A DNA stretch of 64,000 nucleotides from Spizellomyces punctatus DAOM BR117 (GCF_000182565.1 NW_015971552.1:51089-115088); one strand, 5' to 3'; shown: positions 21,420 through 33,892, counted from the first letter of the stretch. The notes: generated by a model not told the origin, from the sequence alone. Translations and numbers: made by a program.

Positions 21420-23211
21420 ATGGACTTTGGTACCCCAACTCGCACACTACGCAGCCGTCCCCCCGTGGACTACTCCAACTCTGGAGCAGGCTCTCGCCGC
21501 TCTTCCGTGGCTCCTAGCGTCGCTTCTAGCGTTGCCCCCAGTGAAGCTAGCTTTAGCGACGAACCCACCCCGATCTTCAGCTCCTCTTCGAGCGATGTTC
21601 CCACCCCCAAGACCACTGTCAAGATTAAACCTCGCGACCCGGCCAGTAAGGCGAACGGCAAACCTCTCAAACTGTATCACATGAACAGATACGTTGGTAA
21701 GTTTGGAGTAGCTCTCTCTTAATGGGGTAGCTGCTGACGATGGCTTCTAGGTTTTAAAATTTCTAATTATACATTCCTTTTTGCTGACGAAGATGGCCGC
21801 CATCCAATCGAAGACTACTTCAAAGCTCTCTGGGGTTACATCTCGGCGCCCTTTAGGGCATTGGCTGATAACTGGATGACTATCGGCAGGATGCTGCAGG
21901 TGACTCTCCTCCTTGTAGCATTTGGCGCGTTCTTTTATTTCAGCCGCGATGGGGCACTTGAAAGCCGACGCCCCGGACATCAACACGAGGTATCCGATGC
22001 CGATGTGGGAGCAATACATGCTCAGTTTCAGGAAATGAGAAAGGAGGTTGCACACCATAAGGAAGAGTACCGGTCGCTGCTGAATGTGCGCTTAGCCGAA
22101 TATGAAGAGAATGTTAAACAGTACAACAAACTGTACGTTGATGATGTTATGAAGGAGTTGAAGACTCGGGAACAAAGTGACAAGGTCCATCAAAAGCACC
22201 TTGATGATACCGCTTTGATCAAGCAACAAATCGAAGAGCTTCAAAAGCAAATGATCGACTACAGCACCGCCACGCAACAGTACGACGCACTAGAGCAACA
22301 AATCGCAGAGCTTCAACAGAAAATGATCGACTACAACACCGCCACGCAACAGTACGACGCACTAGAGCAACAAATCGAAGACCTTCAGCTGCAAACGACC
22401 CAGGGCAGCACCGCCACGCAAAAGTGTGAGGCACTGGAGCAACAAATCACCGTATTAACTGCGGGGTTTGCTACTTTAGTCAGTAAGACTGATGACCTCG
22501 AAGGAAGAACCATCAAACCAGACACAGTCGGCATGGCCGACTATGCCTTAGAGAGTGCTGGTGGCCGAATCATCTTGGGGCTTACATCCCCCACTTATGC
22601 GCCTCCAACCATAATAGGTTGGATGGATTATTTGTTGGGGACTCCAAAGGCGCGAGGACAGCGCCCAAACACCTCTATTCAACCCGACGTGTTACCTGGC
22701 AATTGCTGGCCAATGCAAGGTATGGTTTCAGACTGCTCGCATTATTTGTCGAATGCCTTACTGACTATGTCTTTTCCAACTAGGTAACCATGGCCGGCTC
22801 GCTATTGCCCTCTCGACCCCAACCGTCCCCACTCATATCACTATTGAGCATGCGCACAAGGAACTTTGGGGTGGCCACACTGGCCTCGCTTCTGCCCCCA
22901 AAGATTTTGAAGCGTGGGCTGTTTATGATCACGAAGCGTTTGCCAAGATGGACTTGGACTCGGAAGAAGCCCGTAGGGCTTCAGTTAGCTGGGAGACACA
23001 ACCCCAAGCCCTTTTGATGGCGTCGGGTACCTTCAAACCTATGGAGAAGAATCTTGAAACCTTTGAGATTAGTCCCGTTGCTTACAGGAACCTTGAAAAC
23101 ATGGCACTCATGCATGAACAGCAAGTTCACACTGTCGTCTTCCGCTTCAGGAGTAACTGGGGTAATGAGGACTGGACTTGCATCTACAGGGTGCGTGTCC
23201 ACAGCATTTAA
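21420..23211 (+). CDS. SUN-domain (Sad1/UNC-84) inner nuclear membrane protein
   Basis: Exons 21420-21696, 21751-22719 and 22784-23211, 557 residues. The N-terminal nucleoplasmic part is Ser/Pro-rich and basic. One transmembrane helix lies at about residues 139-156 (MLQVTLLLVAFGAFFYF). A long coiled coil follows with 24-residue repeats, then the C-terminal SUN domain: MADYALESAGGRI, NCWPMQGNHGRLAIALSTP, HITIEHAHKELW and WTCIYRVRVHS. Such proteins trimerise in the perinuclear space and bind KASH peptides, linking chromatin and spindle pole bodies to the cytoskeleton. The C-terminus ends directly after the last SUN strand, as in Sad1-type proteins. Confidence 0.94.
22226..22447 (+). repeat. 72-bp tandem repeats encoding a coiled-coil segment
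   Basis: The segment encoding TATQQYDALEQQ recurs at 72-bp spacing (22268, 22340, 22412), about three and a half copies, the last more diverged. Each adds 24 residues of heptad-like sequence to the luminal coiled coil of the SUN protein. Confidence 0.85.
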
Positions 23212-23495
23212 ATTATGAACTATTTGTGTGTTTTGGCGTGAATTGTGTAAATGAACTTGCAGGATACCCATTATTTGTATAATAAATGTAAATGTTTTAA
23301 ATGACTTTGGTGCAGTTTTTTAAATGTATCAAATGATGCTCTTGTCATCCATCTTTGAAATAATACTGGGACAGATGAATATCTTCAAGATCGCATGTCC
23401 ACATGTTATAAAAGATGCTTAAAGTCACTACCAAAACAGCAGTTTCTAGATACATGATACAAATGCGCATGTCTACTTGGCCATTGCACAACACT

Positions 23496-24102
23496 CTATG
23501 CAAAGAAGGGGGATATGGACCGACGTCTGCTTCCAGTATTCCCCTTTGACGAGTTTCGTCCACGCTCATCGACGCATCTCGCGACAATGACTGGAATGGT
23601 TGCGTGTTCTACGCAGTAGTGGCTGACACTACCAACTAAGAACCTGATGAAATACAAGAGTGTCAGATGGTTGTTTTTCATGATACGGGTAGATGGTGCG
23701 TTTATCTACTCACCCTTGCACGTGGCTCTTGCCGGCAGAGCCCAAAACCAACATTGCAGGCTTCACCTCCAATTCCTCCACCAACTTGCAAATCAACTCT
23801 CCTGCCTTGTTTGGTGCACCGACGAGCACACGAACACCCATGGTGCAGTTGACATTGTTGCTCTGCCATACACTTCTCAGCAATGTTTTGACACGGGATG
23901 TGACAGCCGTGACGTCTTCCTTGTCCACAACTACGGCCACCGTAAGCTTATCGCCGTCACGGAGAACGTAGTCAAAGACCCAGTTGAGGGCTGCGACAGA
24001 GTGCTCAGACTCGTCGAGCGCGAACAAGATGTTTTTGGCACCAGGGGCAGGACCGTGGGGTTGTTGGCCGGGGACAGCGAGAGAAGCGGTTGCGTCTGCC
24101 AT
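23496..24102 (-). CDS. Universal stress protein (UspA family)
   Basis: Exons 23714-24102 and 23496-23643, 178 residues. Typical features are NILFALDESEHSVAALNWVFDYVLRDGD after a Pro-rich lead, and the nucleotide-binding loop LVLGSAGKSHVQG, spliced in phase to FLVGSVSHYCVEHATIPVIVAR. The Gly-2x-Gly-9x-Gly-Ser pattern suggests the ATP-binding subclass. A Ser/Arg-rich tail of about 28 residues follows. Role: cytosolic stress-linked nucleotide-binding protein; the exact function is unknown for most members. The start is a true ATG; the next gene upstream lies 1.5 kb away. Confidence 0.92.
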
Positions 24103-25630
24103 GTCTTTTAAAGTAACTGTAGTTGAAATGTCTTGCTTTGCGGGGTTGTTTTTGGGGCTTGCTTGTTCGAGTGCTGCTATTTTATACTACTGGAAGGAAA
24201 TTAAAAAAACGCCAATTCATGACTCATTATGATAAGTGTTCCAAAACTTTAATTTCGTCTTTATTTGATAGCATCTGACACAGAAACACTGCCCCAAATC
24301 CTACTTTAAGGATGCAAAAGAAAAAGGGAAAAAGGGATTGGAAAGCACTAGTCATTCCTATGCAGATTGACAAAGATTAGTTGCTAGAAAAGTAGGCTAG
24401 GCACAGATGGTAGAAAAGAGCGAGAATCCAGGATCAAGCCCGCATAGGACAGTGGCCAAACGACTCTGCGATGGAGACGCTGTCCAGTTTTGGAAAATTG
24501 CTTTTTAGACTGGCAGATGCTGGAGGTAGAGCGCCGTTGAACTGTAGACTCTAGTAGGTGGGTCACAAACTCGTTATGGGCATCTGCGCCACGATTTTAG
24601 ACAGGCACTGGGCAGGCGCTGGTTATGTATAGATCAGCGTGCATTTGAGAAAAGATTGCTGGGTTAACAGTTCTCTTGTTAAGCAAGGAGTGCCAAAGGC
24701 GGCCGACATACTTTTGTGAACTCATTGCACATTCTACTGTAGACAATGTTGAGATCGATATAAAGTAGACCATCACGCCAGGCGAAACAGAACTGGCACA
24801 AATCTTTGCCCCACGTTATTAGTTTGGCATATCATTTGTGATGTTGAGACTCCATTCCAACTCTGCAGTAACGTTTGCACATTTTGTGCCGTCATCATCA
24901 ACAGCGTACTCCTTGTGCTGTCGGAAACTATAACAAAGCGTATTGTTGCCGTTCGTATGTGCTAGAGCACCGTGAGTGATGCTCCTCCTGTGAGCGCCTT
25001 GTTCTATGACCAGGACTTGATCTCACAACTGCAACAGAAAGTAGATACACTGATGCGATGCATTGAACAAGCTCTTCAACCAACCAGTGATCGAAATCGC
25101 AATTTATCCATGAGCCTGTAAAAAGACCAGCGAATCGCTACTGTTGTGTTTGAGAGGATCTGGTGACTATGGTCCAGACAAGTTTATACACCTACATGGA
25201 TCAGGCCAGGAAAGGAGCCGAGAAACTCACTATTCAAAGATCGTTTACAAACGATTCCTGAAATATGTCGACCGTCGACAGTTCCTATGGACATCCATTG
25301 ACCGTTTGATGGTCGTTCTGCAAAGTAGGGTTAGGGTTAGGTTTAATTACAATTGATCTTTGTACCACATAATCGGCTCTGTTGCGGGCGTCCTCGCGGT
25401 CTGCGGCATTTAAAAGAGGATCCCACTTGGATCGCTGGACGAGAACAAGACATTTGTTGCCACCAACTACGACAGTTGTCTGGCAGATCAACAACCGTCT
25501 GCCGTTCTACCTGTTGTGTGATCGGCAGACCAACCTATCTTTCTGTTGACGTGCTCTTGTTCCACTTTAGGATTTTGACCCACACTGTTGTTTTGCGAAT
25601 ACAGCCGCAATTGCAGGGGTTCAGCCCAAT
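24103..25630. other. Gene-free stretch, about 1.5 kb
   Basis: The longest stretch without a recognised gene in the window. ORFs are short and motif-free on both strands. The only notable element is a TTAGGG-type tract at 25326-25341. It contains the promoter of the intersectin-like gene at its end and of the stress-protein gene at its beginning. Confidence 0.45.
25326..25341 (+). repeat. Short interstitial telomere-type repeat (TTAGGG)
   Basis: TAGGGTTAGGGTTAGG, two and a half tandem copies of the TTAGGG unit used at most fungal telomeres, lying about 290 bp before the intersectin-like start. It may be a binding site for a TTAGGG-specific factor (Tbf1-like) or a repair scar. Confidence 0.6.
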
Positions 25631-28600
25631 ATGTCGTTTCAAGGCTATGGGCAGGGAAGTCAAGGATTTCCTTCACAGCCGGGAGGCGGGTGGGGACAGC
25701 CTTCCCAACAGGGTTTGGGTGCCGGCATGTTCCCTGGACAACCAATGGGATACCAAGCGCCCAATTTCCAGGCAGCGGCAGGGTCAGGCATTGGAACGGA
25801 ACTAGCTGCACAAGGTGGGAATTATTCCGTTTGACTGTGGAAAAATAAGGACTACTCGGGAGAACGTGTTTTTGAGGTGCTAAAGGTTGCCTACCAACAG
25901 TATCCCTACCATTTATCGAGCATTCTGATCTGGCCAACTATGAGAACCTATTCAAGCAAGCGAATCCGTCCTCGACAGGACATATTGCGGGTGAGCTTTC
26001 TTACAACGCTTCATATGGTGGCACGGCACTCATTCTCCCGCAATATCTCACAGCTCCCGCGGCCCGCAATATCCTGGTGCAATCCGGCCTTCCTAACGAG
26101 ATTCTAGCTCGCATATGGTAAAGCCAGGTTTTCAACGACCATGGCGATAAGGTGCTGACCGCAATTCGTGCAGGTCTCTATCAGCGGTTTCCACAAGTAC
26201 ATCCCTGAATTTTGCGGAATTTTGTCTTGCAATGCACTTGGCAAAGCTGGGGAGGAATGGCACGATGCCCCCGCCTCAGCTACCTGATACTGTTCGACAG
26301 CAATTGATGGCATCTACCGCGAACCTAACACGCGCTGCCCAAGGTGCGGCTTCAGGTGGTGGAGGATTGAGCGCACCTCTTGGGAGCTATACGGGGAGCG
26401 CGGGAGTCACTACCAACTTGACAGGTGGTCATGGAAGTACGGGATACTTGACGCCCACTTCGACTGGGAACGCCTCTTTTTCCGGTGTCCCAAGGAATTC
26501 CACAACTGGAATGTCGCGTTCTTCCTCGTTCCAAGGCGTTCCAAGTGGAGTAACGGTGATGGATGGCTTTGCTGGTCCGCTGGTTGCGCAGGCGCCCATC
26601 CAGTCCCAGTCGTCACAGGGACAGAGACAAAAATGGGCTGTCGATCCTGCAGAAAAGGCACAATATGATGCCATATTCAAAGTCTGGGATCCGCAGAATT
26701 CTGGATTCATATCGGGAGACCGAGCACGAAACATTTTTACACAATCGGGGCTGCCTGACGGCGTTCTTGCGCATATATGGTATGTACAAAGGATACTTCC
26801 ATGGCCGCGCCAACCCAAGCATGCACTGAACCATTCTTTTTTCGGCTAGGACACTTGCTGACATACAAAAGAACGGAAAATTAAACGCCGACGAATTTGC
26901 TGTTGCGATGCATCTTGTGTACCAAAAGCTAAACGGGCGTGATTTGCCGGCAACACTTCCTCCAGAATTGATTCCACCATCCACTCGCGATCTTGATTCG
27001 CTCACCAATCTGGCTAAAACGCAGATTATGAGCGATATCGTGAATAAGAAAACCAATCCTCTACAGCGAAGCCCTTTCGGATCATCATCAAACTTGTTCG
27101 GTATTGCGGATCCTCTGGGGTCTTTTGGATCCACATCTCCAAATCTCAGCGATCGTCGAAAATTGCAAGAACAAAGAGACCAAGAAGAAGCCAAGAGGAA
27201 GACCATTGTAGAGAAGTTGGAAACCAAGAAGCGAGAGTTGGCAGAACTCAGGCAGAAGACTGCTGATACGAATAAAAGTGCAACGCAAATTCAACTGGAC
27301 ATCGACCGGTTGCATCGCGACGCTAGAGAAGGGCATAGTGACGTCAAGTACACGACGACCACCAAGGAATCACTATTGGAGCAGTTACAGAGTCGATCGG
27401 GCTCGGGTAGCCGAGGGGGTGCTGAGACAATTGACCAAGCCATGAACATGGAGAAGGAGATCCGTAATTTACTGGATGACTGTAGAGCCTTTCATAACAA
27501 ATATGCTGATCAAAAAATTCAAAAGCTTCGTGGTGCGAGCGGAGCGCAAAGTGGTAGTGGGACGTCGGTACCGGGTGGAATCTCGACTCTGCTGCCGAAT
27601 ACCGGATCTTCGGATCCCGTCCAAAGCAAGGCAGCCGCCCTGTTGGCAGCCAGAATGGCAGCCTTGGGTGTCAGCGGACCTTCACCCTCTCCTCTGTCTT
27701 CTTCCCCCTCTGAAAAGTCCTCTAGCAATTCAGGTGCTGTACAAGCCGAAATTGCCAAGGTAGAAGAAGAGAGAAGGAGGAGACTCAAGGAGCTCGACGA
27801 TGCAAGCGATCGGGTACGTTCGATAATGGAACAGGTCCGCTCGTCAGCTCCTAGCAATGCGTCATCACTCAATATACCGCGCATCTGGAATCCACCGGTG
27901 GAAGAAAAGTTGAAATTCGAGCAGGGAGTCGGTTTAAAGAGCAAGACAGTGCGGAAGGTCATTGAAGACCTTGACAGACAGGGTGGCTATGCAACATCAA
28001 CATCATCATGGGCATCGAGTAATACGCAACCTTTATCCGCACCGAGAGATTCGGATGCCCCTGCTCGGAAGCCCTCTCTTTCTAGCAGTGCTATTTCGAC
28101 GTCCTTCCCCAGCGTACCATCCGTGCCACGTGCAGGCGTTCCAGACCGAAAAACTGACTCGACACCAACTAGCGCTCTCAAGTCTCCAGATCCTTGGACA
28201 CCTGCTCCACCGGTCCCAGCGAGAGAACCCCCTGCGCTAAGCTTTCTTTCGAACCTGAGTTCCTCGTCAGCACCATTGAATGGTGGCAATCATTCACCGG
28301 TTGCAGGTCCTTCGCTGCCATCGCCCACCTCGGCAGCAGTCAATGATGTAGTGGCGCAGGCAGAAGCTGCCATCCGTGCTGCCAAAGAGCGACAGGCAAA
28401 ACGACTAGCTGGTGCGGGAACACCAACAACTCCTGGTACACCTACAGGAGCAGGAAGTGGGAATCCATTTGGTGCAAGCAGTACTTCTGCTGGAACTATC
28501 CCCGCGACAACGACTGGCAGTGAATCTACCGCATTCAACGCGTTTTCAAACACGTCATTTGGCGCGCCAAAGCCGGCAGAGGAGGACGATGAAGTGAGCA

Positions 28601-31600
28601 AGGCTATGCAACGCTTGCGCGAACAGGAACAGCAGCTGCTTGGGGAGAATTTTCGTTTGGGGGCAGGTAACGTCGGTGCGTCCGTTCCTGCCCCTACCGT
28701 GAATAACCGTAGTCAGGAAAACCATCCGTCGACGGTTACACAAGGCGTACTTGCCGCTATGGAGAAAATCCGGCAACGAGAAAAGGAGGTCTTGGCTGAG
28801 CAACAGCGGATCATGCAAGAAGACCGGGAGCGAAAGGAGAAACTGCCGGCTCCTCGCAAGTCCATTAGTGGCACATCGGCTCAGATGCCGGATCGATCAG
28901 TATCATCTGGATCCGGGAGTAGTTTTCCTCGTTCTCCATTGGGTATATCAAAGGACGCTTTCCAATCGGCGCCCTCGAAAAAGGAGCAAGGAATTACTCC
29001 GCCTTCAAATGCAGGAAACGATCAAAGCGAGCCTAGGACGCTGAGCCCCCCCCTCGCACCAGCAATAAGTGTCCAAGAGCCCCCAGAACAGGACGGGTCC
29101 CTGCCTAAAGTCGGTGGTCCGCCTCCACCTCCACCACCTCCTCCACCGGGTGAAGTAAAGCCGGTTAAAAAGTATGTTCGGGGCACTGCGTCTCCAACAA
29201 GTTCTGGGGAGTCAACGCCCAAACGAAAGCCCACACTTGCAGACGTAGGTGCTCGTGTACCAGCCTTATTCGCAGCAGGTGCCGCTCCAGTTCAGAGTAT
29301 TGGTAAAGTGTCGGATCGGATCAAGAATCTCCAAGGTGGAATGGCACACATCTTTGGTGCACCCGTCGCCATTGGTCAGCAAGAAGATACCCTCGAGCAT
29401 AGTTCTCACCTGTCCCCTACCCAAGCAGAAGGGACTAGCAGTGGACTGGAAAGCGACTGGGAGGTGGTTAGCAAGGAAGATACAAAGAATCACGAACAAC
29501 TGTCAAAGGATCCTACTTTGAACGTGGGCTTTACCACGAAGGGAGGGTTTCTTGATATCGGTGCGTCGGGAGCTTTAGGTCGCGCTGTGAGTATAGGGGA
29601 TGTGTTTTCCGACAAGTTTGCCTCCAGCCCTCTTCACCCTGATCCAGGTATGCGCTTTTGGATCCGATTGACGCATTTGCACTCTTTAACCTGTACTTTG
29701 ATGTTGACTTCTAGTCGTCATCAGCCCCATTACAATTACGCCAGCTGACGCTGGATCCATTTTGTACAAAGCACGAGCAGCCTATGCGTATGAAGGAGGA
29801 GCCGATGATCTTCGATTGGATGTTGGGGACGTGGTTCAGGTGGAACAAGAGCAAGGAGAGTGGCTCTACGGCCGTGTAGATGGGAGAGCCGGGTGGTTCC
29901 CAAAGACCTATGTAGATGTTATTGCTGAGGATAGTGTTGTGGATACAGGTAAATCTAGACGTTAAATGAAAAATGTCCTAAGTGGTGTTAAATTCTGGCA
30001 CCTTTTTCCACAGCTCGTGCACCTACTCCTGCGCTCTTGTCCTCGCGTTTCATTTCACGTGGAACAGCTCTGTGGGATTATACGGCGTTACAATCTGATG
30101 AAGTGGATCTTGTTGCTGGTGAAACTGTTGGCATTTTGGAAAAGCCCGAACAAGAATGGTGGAAGGTGGAAAACAGTCGTGGAGAGGCTGGCCTTGTACC
30201 GTCCAACTACTTGCAAGAAGCTCCGGACGAGGATGGGATACAGCTGGACGATACCAGTACAGCGCCAGCAGGCGCTAGCGGTGGAACCGCAAGAAGTTCG
30301 GCAACAGAACTTTTCGGGAAACCAATCGAAAGTCGTGCATCGTCCGTCAATAGTTCATTTTACGAGTCCGCTAGCGATGCTGGTGCTGGACATGCAACCC
30401 CTCCTCTTCCTCCTAAAAATAAGGTCCATGTTATGCCCCGGTCGAGCTCGTTAAACATCCATTCGCTAGCCGCTTACGGTGAGGATGAGGGTAGCGAAGG
30501 CCGGCCTTCTATTGGGTTGTCCTCTCGAGAAAGCAACTTTGAGGATGAAGGGGACCGTCACGTCCTTAGAAGCGGGATACCAAAGAGTACTAGTTTTGCG
30601 GTGCAACCGTCACAGGTGGGTACAAAAGAATTAGAAGATGCAGATGATAATGGAAAACCAACACTTTTCAACAACATCGTCTAGGCATCTACAGCATGGG
30701 CCACTAAAGTAGACCCCTATCGCCTTCAAACCATTGCTCCAGATGAACGCAAACGTCAGGAAGCCATCTATGAACTGATCGCAACTGAACAGACGTATGT
30801 CAGAGACTTGGAATTGATTTACCAGGTTTGGGATGCTGAGTGGCTATCGAATCCGCCATGAGTTCTTACGTCTTGTCGTGGTCCTGTCAGACGTTCTATG
30901 GACCAATGTCTCAAATTCTACCCCACGGTGACTTGGAAGCTGTCTTTTCCAACATTGAGGATATCAAGATGGTCAACGCCGTGATTCTATCGGATCTCGA
31001 AGCGGTGCAACAGGAACACGACTTTGTGATCGAAGCCATTGGCGACGTATTCTGTAAGCATGTAAGTGGACCATTCTTTTTTTGTCGACATCCTATACCA
31101 GGAGGTTGATCCAATCTGGACTTTAGGCCGACTCTCTGTCAGTGTACCAGACCTATTGTGGAAACTTTGGCAATGCTCTCAAAGTCCTACAAAAGCAGAG
31201 ATCTGAGAACCCCCGGGTGGCCGAGTATTTGAAGGTGAGGAGTGGCTGTCAGTAGGCTAGGCTGAGCATTGGATGCAGGGCTATCCTTTGTGCAACACAC
31301 CGATATGCACTGCAAGCTGCGTCGTAAAGACACCGGCATCTTGATGGGAAAACTGTTTATTAGACCTTACTGACAAACATCTTCCTCTGTCGTTCCTCTT
31401 TTATATCGGATGCTGCCATTTCTTGCCAAACTACTGTCATACGTCACTTTTCCTCCGTGTTATGCATCCTTTATCACCCTGCCGTCCCCATCTGAATTCA
31501 CGTACAAAAAGCGACAACAAACGTCAAATCCACTCTGTCGGTCGCTGGATTTGTCATCCTTCCTGCTCCAACCAATGCAACGAATAACACGATATTCCCT

Positions 31601-32838
31601 TTTGTTAAAGCAAATCTTGCATCATACGTCCAAGACGCATCCAGATCATGAAAGTGTTGTCCGAGCTTTAGCCATGAGTGAGAAGGCCGCCGAGATGGTG
31701 AATACGGCTGCGAGAGAGCGGGAAAGTCGAGAGAAATTGGAGGAGGTTATGAAGATTTTGGATTTAACCTGTGATGAGGTAAAGGCCTAATTGTCTCGGA
31801 AAGAAAAATACGAGAGGGACTCACTAGGTGTCCTCGATAGGAACACCGGCTCGATCTTTCTGCTCCAACACGTGTGTTGGGCCCTCGGATTTTTGTTCAT
31901 GAGGGACCGTTGATGAAAAGCAAAAGCGGGCGGAAGCTGCATGCGTATCTGTTTAACGATGTATTGCTATTAGCGCAGCCAAAAGGGAAGCAGGACCGAA
32001 ACGCCCGAGGGTATCAGTTTGCACTTTACAGAAAGGTATGTTGGGTCGACAGCAAACTTCAAATAAAAAACTTGCGCTGATGCGTCATTTAGCCGATGCC
32101 TCTCAACGAAATTGCCGTACGAGATTTGCCCAAGTTGGCAGGAAGGGACCACGGGGCTGTCGACGAGACCTGTTTCCAGGTCATTCATGGCCAAGATGCC
32201 GTCACCGTGCGAGCACCATCAGTGGCAGCAAAGAGAAAATGGGTGAACACGCTGGAAGAGCAGAGTCGGCATTACTACATGGCTGAGAAGCAGCAAGCAG
32301 AAGGTTCTTGGAAGGGAGGGAGATTCACCTATGGAACGCCCATTGGGACTTTACAAGTGATGGTCGCCGAAGCGAAAAATTTGGTTCGAGTTGATAGAGG
32401 TGAGATGCAAAAACTTTGGAGGATGCCTTTTTCTTTTCTTGCGTACCAATGCAATATCTTTTAGGGCACAAGCTTGACCTGTTTTGTCGGGTGCAGTTAA
32501 ATCGTCAGCAAGTAAAAACCCGAACGGTTCACTCTGTTGCACCGCGATGGAATCAAGCCTTGGTCTTTTCAGTCCTCAGTTTGGATGAAACCCTGAAAAT
32601 CTCTGTATATAACTACGACCGATATTCACAAGATGGTTGGTGACAAAGTGTTTACAATGTTAAAGTCGTGTTCTCTGCTAATGTGTTTGTTCTCTGTAAA
32701 GATTATCTTGGGCAGGCAGAACTTGCGCTAGATTTCCTTGAATACTATGGAGAGAAAGAGACGGAGCCCATTACACTGGGACTCCGAGACGTTGCCAGTG
32801 GATCTGTGGTCATTCGGCTAATGTACCGAAAGACATAG
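25631..32838 (+). CDS. Intersectin-like endocytic scaffold / Rho guanine nucleotide exchange factor
   Basis: Fifteen exons: 25631-25814, 25901-25990, 26054-26117, 26174-26779, 26850-29647, 29715-29948, 30014-30615, 30685-30825, 30891-31061, 31127-31234, 31512-31778, 31841-32035, 32093-32399, 32465-32635, 32702-32838; about 2,024 residues. Domain order: Gln/Gly/Pro-rich lead; EH1 ([17 protein letters not shown], with a degenerate calcium loop); EH2 ([20 protein letters not shown]); coiled coil around [10 protein letters not shown]-type sequence; Pro-rich linker with [12 protein letters not shown]3-1 ([20 protein letters not shown]); SH3-2 ([20 protein letters not shown]); DH ([40 protein letters not shown]); PH ([14 protein letters not shown]); C2. 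It probably couples endocytic coat assembly at the plasma membrane to Cdc42/Rho activation. The intron at 31235-31511 (277 nt) is atypically long and the least certain. Confidence 0.92.
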
Positions 32839-33255
32839 GATAGTTTTATAACCAAGTTTTGTATTTTTTGGGGAGAACGGAAATGAGCAACCGCAATGAG
32901 TTTTCAAAGCATGCAGCGAGAGTCGAACCCAGCTGATGTCATGTCATTTCTATGTGGCACAGTCATGAAGTCGATAAGTAGATTTGAAATCCGACAGTCT
33001 GGTAACGGGGTGCGCCGCTGGGGGCGAAACTGCGGTGGGGGGGAAACTGCAATCGACAACGACAAACGGGTGATATTTAAAGCAACTTGCCTGCCATCCA
33101 TCCGTTCATCGCAAATCATCCATCCATCCATCCATCGCTGTTTTTTTAGCGTCGTCCAGACTTACTCCATCCACTGAAGAACAACACCAAAACACATCTC
33201 CACACTTTTCCCTTGCGCTTTCACACATTCTTCTTTGCGAACGGAAGCCGGTTTT
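32839..33255. other. Intergenic with a short (ATCC)n microsatellite
   Basis: Promoter and leader of eIF1. Five consecutive ATCC-type units lie at about 33117-33136. No gene is recognised. Confidence 0.6.
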
Positions 33256-33892
33256 ATGTCTGAGACCATCCAGAATCTTGCATCTTACGATCCTTTCGCC
33301 GATACAGGGGAGGAGAGTGACCTGAAAGTACAGGGATATATTCGTAAGTATTGAAATTTTTGAAAGTGGGGCAAGAAGATTTTGTGGATGATGGAGACAT
33401 TTGGGCCGAATACTGAGAAGTTTGCGGGCAGTTGGAAGTATTTGTTGGGGCAAGGAGAGAAAGTACCGAAAAGGACGTACGATGGCCACTTTTGGAGATG
33501 AAGATCAGGTGGAATGGGACTTTGGGCTACGTGATGGATCCGTGCTCTTTTTGGGGTTTGGCAAGCGTGGCGAGCTGGCATAGTGTTACATAGAAGATAT
33601 AAATGCTTTCAGATGGCACATACTGATAGCGTAATGTTATGTAGATATCCGTGTCCAACAACGAAACGGACGCAAAACTCTTACCACAGTGCAAGGCCTT
33701 CCTGCCGATCTCGACCAAAAGCGCATCTTGAAGGCCTTCAAGAAGGAATTCGCATGCAACGGCACTGTTGTACAGGATGAAGACCTAGGCGAGGTTATCC
33801 AACTTCAAGGCGACCACCGTGTCAAGATTCAGCAATTTTTGGCATCTGAAGGACTTGCCAGTAAGGACAAGATCAAGATTCACGGGTTCTAA
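33256..33892 (+). CDS. SUI1: Translation initiation factor eIF1 (SUI1)
   Basis: Exons 33256-33343 and 33645-33892, 111 residues, close to the usual 108-113. N-terminus SYDPFADTGEESD, then across the splice YIHIRVQQRNGRKTLTTVQG, LKAFKKEFACNGTVV, GEVIQLQGDHRVKIQQFL and the terminal KIKIHGF are family-diagnostic. eIF1 binds the 40S subunit near the P site and enforces AUG selection. The single intron is 301 nt, far longer than the 55-90 nt typical here. It contains an unrelated short ORF and splits the codon before HIRV. Confidence 0.97.

Noticed and set aside
26613-27227. 204-codon minus-strand ORF opposite the EH domains
   Set aside because: Antisense to a well-supported EH domain; no conserved features.
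32915-32950. tRNA T-arm-like sequence GGGTTCGACTC on the minus strand
   Set aside because: The flanking bases do not form a T stem, and no A-box or anticodon arm lies at the right distance.
33401-33583. 60-codon ORF inside the eIF1 intron
   Set aside because: Starts with ATG but matches nothing, and lies wholly within an intron required for a conserved protein.
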